DNA of 64,000 nucleotides, taken from assembly GCA_030066975.1 (NCBI GenBank), contig JASJAO010000002.1:124001-188000 (forward strand), given 5' to 3'. Made by a program: the position numbers and the translations under genes. This stretch comes from Henriciella sp. Lineage in GTDB: Bacteria; Pseudomonadota; Alphaproteobacteria; Caulobacterales; Hyphomonadaceae. The notes below the pieces were generated by a model, which saw only the letters and a list, made by a program, of their open reading frames with translations, made no database searches and was not told the origin of the DNA. Of this stretch, positions 45,578 to 53,742 are shown in pieces. How positions within the stretch are numbered: the first letter of the stretch is position 1; every line of letters begins with the position of its first letter.

Positions 45578-46189
45578 ATGATCCTTTACACCTATCCAAC
45601 CGGCCCTAATCCGCGGCGCGTTCATATCTATCTCGCCGAAAAAGGCATCCAAGTGCCGTGCGAGACCGTTGATATCCTGACCCGCCGAAACCGGGAGCCT
45701 GACTTTCTGGCGCGGAACCCGACCGGCGGCCTGCCGATCCTGGAATTGGATGATGGCACCTGCATCTCCGAGAGCCTCGCGATCTGTCGCTATTTCGAAG
45801 CGCTTCATCCCGATCCTCCGCTGTTCGGAACAGATGCAAAAAGCCAGGCAATGATTGAGATGTGGCTGCGCCGGATCGAGCTGAACGTCATGGTCCCGAT
45901 CGGCATGGTCTGGGTACATGGCCATAGGCTGACCGCGAAACTGATCAAACAGATCCCCGAAGCGGCCGAGCAGAATCGCGTCCGCGCCGCCCTCGGCTAC
46001 AAACTGCTGGATGATCAACTCGCACAGACGGCGTTCATAGCAGGTGACACTTATACGGCCGCCGATGCCGTCGCGCTCGCAACACTCGACTTTGGAACCG
46101 GCTTGGTTGGCGTGCCTTATGAAGACAGCCTCACAGACCTGAAACGCTGGCACGACGCGGTCTCTGCTCGACCAAGCGCCAGCGCCTAG
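45578..46189 (+). CDS. Glutathione S-transferase
   Basis: A 203-residue GST. The thioredoxin-like domain reads MILYTYPTGPNPRRVHIYLAEKG, then FLARNPTGGLPILELDDGTCISESLAICRYFE, with the conserved cis-Pro and Glu-Ser of the glutathione site. The all-helical C-terminal domain follows to residue 200 (FIAGDTYTAADAVALATLDF). It starts 39 bases after the VOC gene's stop and likely shares its transcript. Confidence 0.93.
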   Translation: MILYTYPTGPNPRRVHIYLAEKGIQVPCETVDILTRRNREPDFLARNPTGGLPILELDDGTCISESLAICRYFEALHPDPPLFGTDAKSQAMIEMWLRRIELNVMVPIGMVWVHGHRLTAKLIKQIPEAAEQNRVRAALGYKLLDDQLAQTAFIAGDTYTAADAVALATLDFGTGLVGVPYEDSLTDLKRWHDAVSARPSASA

Positions 46190-46197
46190 ACGCCCGT

Positions 46198-46434
46198 CTA
46201 GCGCCGGAGCATAGCTGCGATCTCATCTTTCAGCAGCATCCGCTGCACCCGAAGGCCGCGTTCGGGGCGCTCATCAACCGGCTCCACGCGGGTCTCATAG
46301 CGGTGAATGGCGCGGTTTACCTCATGATAGCGCTCCGCCAGATTGGCAAAATGCGGGCTGGTCGTTTTCAGCGTGTGGATCTTGTCCTTTGCATGCGGAA
46401 ACTCTTCACTTAGCTCATGTGGGGTATGGGACAT
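46198..46434 (-). CDS. YdcH family protein (DUF465)
   Basis: A 78-residue helical protein matching DUF465 (ELSEEFPHAKDKIHTLKTTSPHFANLAERYHEVNRAIHRYETRVEP, ending VQRMLLKDEIAAML). Function is unknown. GGAGG lies before the ATG. It is convergent with the GST gene. Confidence 0.88.
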   Translation of the reverse strand: MSHTPHELSEEFPHAKDKIHTLKTTSPHFANLAERYHEVNRAIHRYETRVEPVDERPERGLRVQRMLLKDEIAAMLRR

Positions 46435-46572
46435 GAGGGTCCTCCTTGTTTGAACATCTGCCTCACATCAAACGGATCACCGAGCGCCTTGTCACTCAGG
46501 GTCTCTACGTAGGTTTTGCTTGTCGCCGCGAGAGGGCTGTTCAGCTTAGCGCGGCGATTTAAACTGCAAGTC

Positions 46573-47763
46573 ATGGATCTATCAGCCAATCCCGCCCTCG
46601 CCCCTTTCCGCGCCGAAGTACGCAACTTCTTCGAGACGGACTATCCGCAGGACATTCGCACCAAGACCGCACGCGGCGAAAGCCTGTCCACCGCAGATGT
46701 CCGCCGCTCGGAAATGGCGCTTGGAGAAAAAGGCTGGCTCGCCTCGGCCTGGCCGAAAGAGTATGGCGGTCCCGGCTGGAGCCTGGAACAGCAATACGTG
46801 TTTGACGAAGAACTTGAGCGCGCCGGGGTCCCCACCGTGACCCCGATGGGCGTGATCTATGTCGGGCCGATCATCTACACGTTCGGGTCTGAGGCCCAGA
46901 AGGAAAAATGGTTGCCCGGCACGCGCGATGGCTCGCTCGGCTGGGCCCAGGGCTATAGCGAGCCCGATAGCGGATCAGACCTCGCTTCGTTGCAATTCTC
47001 CGCCAAACGAGACGGCGACGATTACATCCTCAATGGCACCAAGATCTGGACCTCGGCGGCCCAGCATGCCGACTGGATCTTCCTGCTCGCGCGCACCTCA
47101 AAGGAAGAGAAGAAACAGCAAGGCATCAGTTTCATTTGCTGCGAGATGGACCGCCCTGGCGTGACGCTCAACCCCATCATCACCATCGATGGCAAACATG
47201 TCCTCAACTCCGTCACGTTCGAGGAGGTCCGCGTCCCGGCAGCCTATCTGATCGGCGAGGAAGGCAAGGGCTGGACCTATAGCCAATATCTGCTCGGCTT
47301 TGAGCGGACCTCTTATGCGCGCATTGGCGGCAAGCGCAAACAGCTGCGCCATATCCGGCAGATGGCCGAGGCTGAACCGACCGGTGGCAATCGCCGCCTG
47401 ATCGATGATGAGATGTTTGCGGCCAAGCTGACCGAAGCCGAGATGGCGGTAGATGGCCTCGAAATGACGGTGATGCGGGTCCTCTCCGCGGTGAAAGATG
47501 GCGGCAGCCCGGGCAAGGAAGCCTCGATCGTGAAAATCCTCGCAACCGAAACCGCCCAGCAGATCACCACGCTCTATCTCGACACCGCCGCGGCTGCCGG
47601 TCAGCGCAAGTTCGCCGACAGTGTCAGCCCCGGCTGGACCGGCCATGCCGCCTATGCCGCGCCTGGCGTCTCAACCTATTTCGGCGCCCGCGCCCAAAGC
47701 ATCTATGGCGGCACGAACGAGATCCAGAAGAACATTATCGCGAAACGGGTTTTGGGGCTTTAG
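46573..47763 (+). CDS. Acyl-CoA dehydrogenase
   Basis: A 396-residue FAD enzyme of beta-oxidation. Motifs: GWLASAWPKEYGGPGWSLEQQYVFDEEL at the N-terminus, GYSEPDSGSDLASLQ, GTKIWTSAAQHADWIFLLART, and the C-terminal YGGTNEIQKNIIAKRVLGL. The upstream in-frame start at 46516 gives an unlikely basic leader, so 46573 (MDLSANPAL) was chosen. It is alone on the plus strand. Confidence 0.95.
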   Translation: MDLSANPALAPFRAEVRNFFETDYPQDIRTKTARGESLSTADVRRSEMALGEKGWLASAWPKEYGGPGWSLEQQYVFDEELERAGVPTVTPMGVIYVGPIIYTFGSEAQKEKWLPGTRDGSLGWAQGYSEPDSGSDLASLQFSAKRDGDDYILNGTKIWTSAAQHADWIFLLARTSKEEKKQQGISFICCEMDRPGVTLNPIITIDGKHVLNSVTFEEVRVPAAYLIGEEGKGWTYSQYLLGFERTSYARIGGKRKQLRHIRQMAEAEPTGGNRRLIDDEMFAAKLTEAEMAVDGLEMTVMRVLSAVKDGGSPGKEASIVKILATETAQQITTLYLDTAAAAGQRKFADSVSPGWTGHAAYAAPGVSTYFGARAQSIYGGTNEIQKNIIAKRVLGL

Positions 47764-47846
47764 CGGCGTGGCATTGGCTTGAGGGCAGCACGTGCGGCCG
47801 CAGGATGCGGCTTTGGGGAAATGAGTTGTAGTTGGGGTTTCGCTGA

Positions 47847-47937
47847 CACCCGCGCAGGCGGGTGTCCATGGACCACATGTTCCTCAGGCGCTTGGGGCTG
47901 AGATGGGTCCATGGATGCCCGCCTGCGCGGGCATTGG
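47847..47937. repeat. Repeat family R2, full inverted element
   Basis: Two arms in opposite orientation (47847-47874 beginning CACCCGCGCAGGCGGG, and 47907-47937 containing TGCCCGCCTGCGCGGGCA) flank a 32-base centre. One arm equals the 44093-44123 copy. Confidence 0.75.
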
Positions 47938-47944
47938 CGGGTTT

Positions 47945-48319
47945 CTAGCTTGAGTCTTCGATCGCGGGCGTCGTCCGTGCCGCTTGGGACACCGCGCGAT
48001 ACATCAACCGCTCACCGCATTCCATGATCCGGCCCATCCAGAAGTGGATGGCACTGAGGTGCATCTCGCCGGACTCATTGTACAGGGCGTACCAGTGCGG
48101 TCGGTAGAGCTTGTTCTGTTGGTGGCACCAGGCCGTGAGGTCTTTCGGATCGTCGGACACAAAAGTGACCCAGACTTTGCCATTCTCGTCGGCTTGCCAA
48201 AGCACTTTGCGTTTGTTCACCCGGCACCAGCGCTTCACCGCAAACAGCTGCCACCACACCCAAGGCCAGAGATAGACCGGGAGGTGCTGTACAGCGGCAA
48301 GGGTGAAGCGAATGTCCAT
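47945..48319 (-). CDS. Unknown 124-residue family, copy B
   Basis: A 124-residue paralogue of the protein at 44296-44670, in the opposite orientation, with the same aromatic N-terminus (HLPVYLWPWVWWQLFAVKRW) and C-terminal AIEDSS. Differences lie mostly in the middle (residues 30-80). No function known. The two genes and their upstream segments form a large inverted repeat, which could invert the intervening 3.7 kb by recombination. Confidence 0.7.
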   Translation of the reverse strand: MDIRFTLAAVQHLPVYLWPWVWWQLFAVKRWCRVNKRKVLWQADENGKVWVTFVSDDPKDLTAWCHQQNKLYRPHWYALYNESGEMHLSAIHFWMGRIMECGERLMYRAVSQAARTTPAIEDSS

Positions 48320-48397
48320 GGGGAGGAAGCATAAGGGCCCCGCAACTCGGTCGGATTGATTTTGGGGCTTTCCCCTCTCCCGGACGCGGGAGAGGGG
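48320..48397 (-). repeat. Upstream copy of duplicated segment (R3), inverted
   Basis: Inverted equivalent of 44217-44295, with the identical palindrome at 48372-48397. The leader between palindrome and ATG differs by only a few bases. Confidence 0.8.
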
Positions 48398-48741
48398 CCA
48401 GGGGTGAGGGCGACAGGCTCGCCGAACATGTTCTATAGTTGCGCTGCGCCGGACGCTTACGCCTGCATCAGTCTAGGGCCCGCGCGTCAATTACAGACAC
48501 CGCGCCCTCATCCCCGACCCTTCTCCTGCATCCGGGAGAAGGGGGCGCGGGGGCCTTAAGTTGGGTGAGGAAACGGGTGGAGCTGTTGGATGGAGAAAAT
48601 TTTATCCATGGTTTTTGGGGCGTGGATCGGGGGATTGGTCCCTGCCCCCTCCGCCCTTTGGGCACCTCCCCCGCTGGCGGGGGAGGAAAGAAACGGGAGA
48701 TAACCAGACTCCGCGGAGCCGGTGGGCTGCACTGTAGGACT
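48398..48741. other. Gene-free repeat-rich stretch
   Basis: No convincing gene. It contains two GC-rich inverted repeats: around 48520-48545 (CTTCTCC / GGAGAAG), and around 48649-48688 (CCTCCGCCCTTTGGGC and CCCCCGCTGGCGGGGG). A segment at 48560-48580 matches, in inverted orientation, 44184-44204 (CCGTTTCCTCACCCAACT). Confidence 0.6.
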
Positions 48742-48802
48742 GTAGGGCGGGATTTATCCCGCCGGGTCGGAGCCGCATTGGTGGGACGAACCCTACCCTA
48801 CG
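48742..48802. repeat. Palindromic repeat, family R1 (degenerate right end)
   Basis: Left end identical to the 43723 copy for 22 bases. The right end reads CCCTACCCTACG and is degenerate. Confidence 0.65.
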
Positions 48803-48873
48803 GATTGCGGCGCGGACACACGGCGAACGAGATAGATTGGGCGAGTATCAACTGCCACACCCGTAGGCCTCGT

Positions 48874-49152
48874 TCACATTCTGACTGGTGCGGTCTCTGT
48901 CGCCTTCCATTTAAGGAGCCCACGCAAGTTCATCACTAGAAAAATGAAATTTGCTATGGGGTTTGCAACACTTCCGGCCATGATACCGAATGAGGCCCAA
49001 CTGATCGTAGCGAGTATGCCAAAGATAAACCCGGCCCGCTTGCCATTTCCGAGCAGATACAATTGCGCGAATGTGAAGAACATCGCGGCCCAGTCGGTTC
49101 CGTAGTATTTTGTAGCCAGCTCAAACAGCTGACCGAGATCGACGCTCCACAT
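48874..49152 (-). CDS. Small membrane protein, unknown
   Basis: A 92-residue protein with three hydrophobic segments (WAAMFFTFAQLYLL, AGFIFGILATISWASFGIMAG, ANFIFLVMNLRGLLKW). The layout resembles half-transporters such as SemiSWEET or PnuC-type repeats, but no diagnostic motif is visible. The start at 49152 is the only ATG in the frame. It is isolated on the minus strand. Confidence 0.65.
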   Translation of the reverse strand: MWSVDLGQLFELATKYYGTDWAAMFFTFAQLYLLGNGKRAGFIFGILATISWASFGIMAGSVANPIANFIFLVMNLRGLLKWKATETAPVRM

Positions 49153-49340
49153 TCACTTCTCCATTTTGATGGAAAAGTCGTACGCGAATACGATGTTAAA
49201 AACAGCGCACTTCATCAGTTTTGAATCCGAAAGCGCGAGGCGCAGTGTTTAAAAGCAATATGAAGAAGCAATGGGCGTCAAATGGCTCAAACGGGGTGAG
49301 TATCAGCCTCTAAGGTCGGAACTTGCTGGCCTCAGCCAGA

Positions 49341-49820
49341 TCATTCGGCTTTCAGGGGTGGTCGATGATCCAGGTTCACGCTCGCCTCATCTCCGATGAA
49401 CTTCGCCCATACACCTCCCGGTCTCCAGACCGTATCCATCGTTTGTCGTGCCTGCGCTTCCTCCAGGCCCAACACGTCACGTTGGTATTTGTATAAGAAC
49501 GCCGTTACGCGGAAGTTCGCAATGCAATGCACGTGAACAGGTGCATCTCCAATCTGTGACATGGCGGTGCAGAAGCGATTAAAGTCCATCTCGGTCGGGT
49601 TGGTCATTTCCACCGGGATATGGGTATAGACCATGCCGAGGCGTCTTACGCTCGTTGCTTCGTCAGCCAAGGCCCGCTCATGATCGTGCATGCCCAGATT
49701 GATGATATGGGTGACCCCCAGCTGCTTGAGCTCAGCAAGCTGTTCCTCGGTTGGTTGGCCGGAAGTGGTTACACGTGCGTCTACGCGCCGCCAGTTATAG
49801 ATGTTAGATGGATCATGCAT
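49341..49820 (-). CDS. Protein-tyrosine-phosphatase-like protein
   Basis: A 159-residue protein of the cysteine-phosphatase fold (Blh/DUF442-like). The P-loop reads H-C-I-A-N-F-R, that is C-x4-R, one residue shorter than the canonical C-x5-R; the Asp/Thr of the acid loop may lie in TNPTEMDF. Segments such as ARVTTSGQPTEEQLAELKQLGVTHIINLG match small phosphatases of this type. Activity is uncertain. Confidence 0.8.
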   Translation of the reverse strand: MHDPSNIYNWRRVDARVTTSGQPTEEQLAELKQLGVTHIINLGMHDHERALADEATSVRRLGMVYTHIPVEMTNPTEMDFNRFCTAMSQIGDAPVHVHCIANFRVTAFLYKYQRDVLGLEEAQARQTMDTVWRPGGVWAKFIGDEASVNLDHRPPLKAE

Positions 49821-50118
49821 ATCGGCACCCTTTTCGTTTGGATGCCCAGGCGAGCGGCATTTATGATCATGCTCCCCGGTGGTACCCCACCTTTTGATCG
49901 CCAGTCACATGACCAAGTCTGTATGCCACAGATCAGCTGTTCCATAAAGACGGAACAAGCGATTGGTTTCCAGCTTTGCCCCATGATCTGGCATTGCATG
50001 GGCGACGGCTTGGGTCTGGCGAGTTTCGAGCGTCCACGATCGCTCACCTGCCCTTGCGCCTCGCAATGTTTGCAAATCTGAGGTCGATGTGTGACTTCAG
50101 CACTGTTTGATGGGGGTC
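49821..50118. other. Intergenic region
   Basis: Contains no convincing coding frame and no clear hairpin terminator. It serves as the divergent upstream region of the phosphatase-like gene and the acetyltransferase gene. Confidence 0.5.
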
Positions 50119-50574
50119 ATGATGATATTCCGAGACGCAATCAGGGACGATTTGCCAGCGATCGTGCAGATGCTCGCTGATGATCGGCTGGGTGCCACGC
50201 GGGAAACGTTCGCTGATCCGCTTCCAGATGCCTATGCCACCGCGTTTGACGATATTTGTGATCAGACCGGCAACCGGCTGATCGTTGCCGTGGATGAGTA
50301 TGACCGCGTGTCGGCCTGTTTGCAGCTGACCTTTATCCCCGGAATAGCGCGGCGCGGTATGAAACGCGGGCTGATCGAAGGGGTCCGCGTTCGGCGGGAT
50401 CTGAGGGGAACCAATATCGGCACGCGCCTGTTCGAGTATGCGATTGAGGCGGCGCGGACTGCGGGGTGCGGGCTGGTTCAACTGACGACCGATAAACAAA
50501 GGCCTGACGCGCACAGCTTTTATGAAAAACTCGGTTTCGAAGCGAGTCACACGGGTATGAAGCTGATCCTGTAG
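50119..50574 (+). CDS. GNAT-family N-acetyltransferase
   Basis: A 151-residue acetyl-CoA-dependent acetyltransferase. The acetyl-CoA-binding motif A is VRRDLRGTNIGTRLFEYAIEAARTAGC (about 94-120), and motif B continues LTTDKQRPDAHSFYEKLGFEASHTGM. Start at 50119 after GATGGGGG; the TTG at 50107 is less likely. Confidence 0.9.
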   Translation: MMIFRDAIRDDLPAIVQMLADDRLGATRETFADPLPDAYATAFDDICDQTGNRLIVAVDEYDRVSACLQLTFIPGIARRGMKRGLIEGVRVRRDLRGTNIGTRLFEYAIEAARTAGCGLVQLTTDKQRPDAHSFYEKLGFEASHTGMKLIL

Positions 50575-50666
50575 CGTCGATGTCGTTTGTCGAAATTTTG
50601 TTGCAAGGTGGCCCTTTTCGGCGAAGGCTTATTGGGTAACCGAGTACGAGCTGAGAAGGGTTGTGC

Positions 50667-51017
50667 GTGACACAAGAAGAGTTCGACAATGGCCCGATCC
50701 TGAGGCTGTTTCAGGTCCAGACGAAACCGGGGCGGGCGCAAGACTTGCTGGAGAAATTCGCAACGACATCTATCCAAGTCGTGCAGGGGGAGCCCGGGAA
50801 TCAAGGCTGTTTCTTCGGCCGCGGTACGGTCACGGATGAGGACTATGTGGTCTTCGCCTCAATCTGGCAGGACATGGACGCGGTGAGGGCTCGGTTTGGC
50901 GAGGATTGGCAGGTCTCATTTCTGCCGCCGGGTTATAGCGACCTGATCGAGGACTGTTCGGTGCGTCACATTGAATTGAGTGCGGGCTGGCACGTGAATT
51001 TGGGTGGTTCGCGATGA
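50667..51017 (+). CDS. Antibiotic-biosynthesis-monooxygenase (ABM) domain protein
   Basis: A 116-residue dimeric barrel protein. Features are LRLFQVQTKPGRAQDLLEKFATTSIQVVQGEPGNQGCFFGRGTV and YVVFASIWQDMDAVRARFGEDW. Such domains include quinol monooxygenases such as YgiN. Activity unknown. The start is GTG at 50667 with AGAAGGG 7 bases before it. It overlaps the next gene by 4 bases. Confidence 0.82.
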   Translation: MTQEEFDNGPILRLFQVQTKPGRAQDLLEKFATTSIQVVQGEPGNQGCFFGRGTVTDEDYVVFASIWQDMDAVRARFGEDWQVSFLPPGYSDLIEDCSVRHIELSAGWHVNLGGSR

Positions 51018-51619
51018 TCCGCTCCCCTGAGACCCCGCTGCCGCAAGACCTGTCGAATGGGTACGAAGAGGTGGCGGAGGCGTTTATGGCCGCGCGCTCA
51101 AGCTCGGGCCGGGCAGTGGTGGCGGGCTGGGCGGCGTCACTGCCGCGTGGAGCGTCTGTGATTGATCTTGGTGCCGGGTCAGGCGAGCCGATGACGGCGG
51201 CTTTGATTGAAGCGGGTCTGACGGTGTCTGCGATTGATGCAGCGCCGAGTTTGGTGAAGGCGTTTCAGCGGCGGTTTCCGGGTGTCGAGATTGCCTGCGA
51301 GGCGGCAGAGGAGAGCGCCTTTTTTGGGCGCACGTTTGAGGCAGCGCTGGCGGTGGGGCTGGTGTTTCTGCTGTCGGAGGCGCGCCAGCGGGCATTGATG
51401 GAGAATGTGGCCAGCGCGCTGAACGCCGGCGGGCGATTTTTGTTCTCCGCCCCGCATCAGGTCTGTGCCTGGGACGATGTGCTGACGGGGCAGAGATCAC
51501 GCTCGCTCGGCACAGAGGCCTATGCTGACATCCTCGCCGCGTGCGGGCTACATATTGTTGCAACGCATGAGGATGAAGGCGGCACGCATTATTTCGAAGC
51601 GGAGAAATCGGCGGACTAG
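51014..51619 (+). CDS. SAM-dependent methyltransferase
   Basis: A 201-residue class I methyltransferase. Motif I is VIDLGAGSGEPMTAALIEAGLTVSAIDAAPSLVKAF (about 39-75), followed by a conserved acidic ECAAEE-like region and the substrate-binding half. It overlaps the ABM gene start-to-stop (ATGA). The substrate is not identifiable. Confidence 0.9.
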   Translation: MIRSPETPLPQDLSNGYEEVAEAFMAARSSSGRAVVAGWAASLPRGASVIDLGAGSGEPMTAALIEAGLTVSAIDAAPSLVKAFQRRFPGVEIACEAAEESAFFGRTFEAALAVGLVFLLSEARQRALMENVASALNAGGRFLFSAPHQVCAWDDVLTGQRSRSLGTEAYADILAACGLHIVATHEDEGGTHYFEAEKSAD

Positions 51620-51630
51620 CGGACCCAGCC

Positions 51631-51852
51631 TCACATCCAGCGCCGCAACATTGGCATCACGCCGAGCACCATGAGCGGCACCATGAGAGCGCTCATGATC
51701 AGAGTCTGGAGCCAAATCGGCATCGCTATGAGCAGCGGGTTCAGGCCCCAGGCGACGAGTGTCAGGATCGGGTAGACCCCGAACCAGGTGAGCAGGACGA
51801 GGCGGCCAAGACCGCCTCGTCCGATGAGGATGCGACCTAAGCGGGCCATCAA
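51631..51852 (-). CDS. Small membrane protein
   Basis: A 73-residue protein with two hydrophobic segments (LGRLVLLTWFGVYPILTLVAW and LIAMPIWLQTLIMSALMVPLMVLGVMPML). Its start overlaps the stop of the aldo/keto reductase gene on the same strand (ATGA). No family recognised. Confidence 0.65.
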   Translation of the reverse strand: MMARLGRILIGRGGLGRLVLLTWFGVYPILTLVAWGLNPLLIAMPIWLQTLIMSALMVPLMVLGVMPMLRRWM

Positions 51853-52631
51853 GAGGGCTTCCCGGCCGTCATGTTTTCTTCCAGGTGGGCGATGGAGGTG
51901 GTGCCTGGAATGACAATGATGTTCGGGGCGCGCTGCAGCAACCAGCGCAGGGCGCTAACGGGTCTGAGGGTTGCTCCGGGTTGCATCGGATGCGCGCCGA
52001 GCGGACCATAAGGAATGAAAGCGATCTGGCGCTCGGCAGTGAAATCGACCAGGTCGTCGCCAGCCTGCTCAGCCATGTTGAAGCGGTTTTGAACGCTGGC
52101 AACCGGTGCAACGGTCAAGGCGCGTTCAAGTTGAGAGAGATCGACATTTGACAGTCCGATATGTCGGATCAGCCCCTCTTGCTGGGCCGCCGCAAGGGCC
52201 TCGACAGAGCGTTCGATTGGCACGGCCGGATCAACGCGGTGGAGCTGAAACAGATCAATCGTGTCGCGGCGCAGATTGTCCCGTGCTTTCAGGATTTGTC
52301 GGCGCAAGGTGGTTGGCGAGCCGTCGATCACGATCCGTCCTGGGGCGGGCTTATCGACCCCTCCCTTTGTCGCGATGACGACATCGCGCCCCTCCAGGGC
52401 TTCGCCAATCAGCTGGTCTGCCGTTTCAGGACCATAGGCCCAGGCGCTGTCGAAAAAGTTCACCCCAAGATCTGCTGCCCGTCTCAGCAGCGCCAAGCCG
52501 CCCTGCCAATCGTGATACGGGCCAAAATTGCCCGGCTGCCCGGTGAGCCGCATGGCACCATAACCAAGCCGTTGGACGCGAAGATCGCCGCCAAGTTCAA
52601 AGATCGTGGGCGTGTCGAATGTATCAAACAT
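51849..52631 (-). CDS. Aldo/keto reductase
   Basis: A 260-residue NADPH-dependent oxidoreductase of the AKR family. The tetrad is in NFFDSAWAYGPETADQLIG (Asp, Tyr), VVIATKGG (Lys) and DLFQLHRVDP (His). The cofactor site includes IVIPGTTSIAHLEENM. GGAGACAAAC precedes the ATG at 52631. It is divergent from the LysR gene at 52740, so that regulator probably controls it. Confidence 0.92.
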   Translation of the reverse strand: MFDTFDTPTIFELGGDLRVQRLGYGAMRLTGQPGNFGPYHDWQGGLALLRRAADLGVNFFDSAWAYGPETADQLIGEALEGRDVVIATKGGVDKPAPGRIVIDGSPTTLRRQILKARDNLRRDTIDLFQLHRVDPAVPIERSVEALAAAQQEGLIRHIGLSNVDLSQLERALTVAPVASVQNRFNMAEQAGDDLVDFTAERQIAFIPYGPLGAHPMQPGATLRPVSALRWLLQRAPNIIVIPGTTSIAHLEENMTAGKPS

Positions 52632-52717
52632 GTTTGTCTCCATTTTCAAGTCGGCGACCATCGCCGATGGGGAGAAGGTGTTCGATCACATGGAATTACG
52701 GTAGACGATTAATGTGA

Positions 52718-52730
52718 GTATCAGTAATAC
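52718..52730. promoter_or_regulatory. Candidate LysR-type operator
   Basis: GTAT-N5-ATAC palindrome in the divergent spacer of the aldo/keto reductase and LysR genes. The form (T-N11-A with dyad symmetry) suits LysR regulators. Confidence 0.45.
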
Positions 52731-52739
52731 GCATGACAA

Positions 52740-53699
52740 ATGAGCAAAAGTCTCGATCGTCTGACCCTTCTTGCCAGCTTCGTTCGAATTGCCGAACGCG
52801 GCTCGATCTCAGCTGCAGCGCGTGACCTTGGTTTCTCACAGGCGTCTGTCAGTCGTCATCTTGGCGAGCTTGAAACGCGGCTGGAGACCAGGCTGATCGA
52901 GCGGACGACGCACAGTCTGGCCCTGACGGATGCCGGTGAAGCGGCGCTTCTTGAGGCGCGCCAACTGCTTCAGGGCTGGGGGGCTTTGGCCGAGCGGTTT
53001 AAGGATCAGGACCAACTGTCCGGTACGCTGCAGGTGATCGCGCCGGTCGCGCTGGGCCAGCTGCATCTGATAGACGCCGCGCTCGACTGGCAGGTGAAAC
53101 ATCCGGATGTGCGATTGAACTGGAGGCTGGATGATGCCGAGATCAATCTGGTGCAATCCGGCTATGATCTCTGGGTCCGGATCGGGCGACCGAAAGATGA
53201 TCGGTTGATTGTCAGGGAACTGGTACAGGTTGAGCGTTTGGTTGTTGCGGCGCCGGAGCTTGCCCGCAGCCTCGTCACCCCTCATCCAGATGCGCTGAAA
53301 TCTGTGCCCGGCGTGTCTCTGGCGCCATTTGAAGGTGCCCGCCTGCCGCTTACCTCATCAGAGGGACAGAGGATGACGGTCAGCCTGCCACCGGCCTTCT
53401 CAACCAATAATATCTTCGCAGCTCTCAAGGCGGCGCGAAAAGGATTGGGGTATGCCGTGATGCCGAAATGGCTGGTTGCGGACGAGGTTGACCGCGGCGT
53501 GCTGATTGACGCCCTGCCGGATTGGCGGGCGCCCCCTTTGATGGTGACGGCGTGTTATCTGCCCTCAAGACGGCAATCACGGTTGCTGTCAGCGTTTGTC
53601 GACCGGGCGAGCGAGGCCTTGCCGAGGTTGCGTGGGTTTCAGCTCATAACAGACGAGGCGGGTCTCTCTGATGACGTGTCGCAGATCCGTGTGACTTGA
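52740..53699 (+). CDS. LysR-family transcriptional regulator
   Basis: A 319-residue regulator. The N-terminal winged helix-turn-helix is at about 5-62 (LDRLTLLASFVRIAERGSISAAARDLGFSQASVSRHLGELETRLETRLIERTTHSLALTDAG layout), followed by an effector domain from about 90 on (GTLQVIAPVALGQLHLID). It is divergent from the aldo/keto reductase gene and 43 bases upstream of the desaturase gene. Confidence 0.93.
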   Translation: MSKSLDRLTLLASFVRIAERGSISAAARDLGFSQASVSRHLGELETRLETRLIERTTHSLALTDAGEAALLEARQLLQGWGALAERFKDQDQLSGTLQVIAPVALGQLHLIDAALDWQVKHPDVRLNWRLDDAEINLVQSGYDLWVRIGRPKDDRLIVRELVQVERLVVAAPELARSLVTPHPDALKSVPGVSLAPFEGARLPLTSSEGQRMTVSLPPAFSTNNIFAALKAARKGLGYAVMPKWLVADEVDRGVLIDALPDWRAPPLMVTACYLPSRRQSRLLSAFVDRASEALPRLRGFQLITDEAGLSDDVSQIRVT

Positions 53700-53742
53700 A
53701 ATACCGCTGGTTCGTGTCAGGTTTTGGAGAAGAGAATGCAGG

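Noticed and set aside
43705-48870. CRISPR array
   Set aside because: Repeats here are palindromic, few, and irregularly spaced, with no uniform spacers or cas genes.
48439-48939. Plus-strand 166-codon frame
   Set aside because: It is made of repeat DNA, and its low-complexity translation has no conserved features.
49781-50047. Minus-strand 88-codon frame upstream of the phosphatase gene
   Set aside because: No ribosome site, no recognisable domain, and composition like noncoding sequence.
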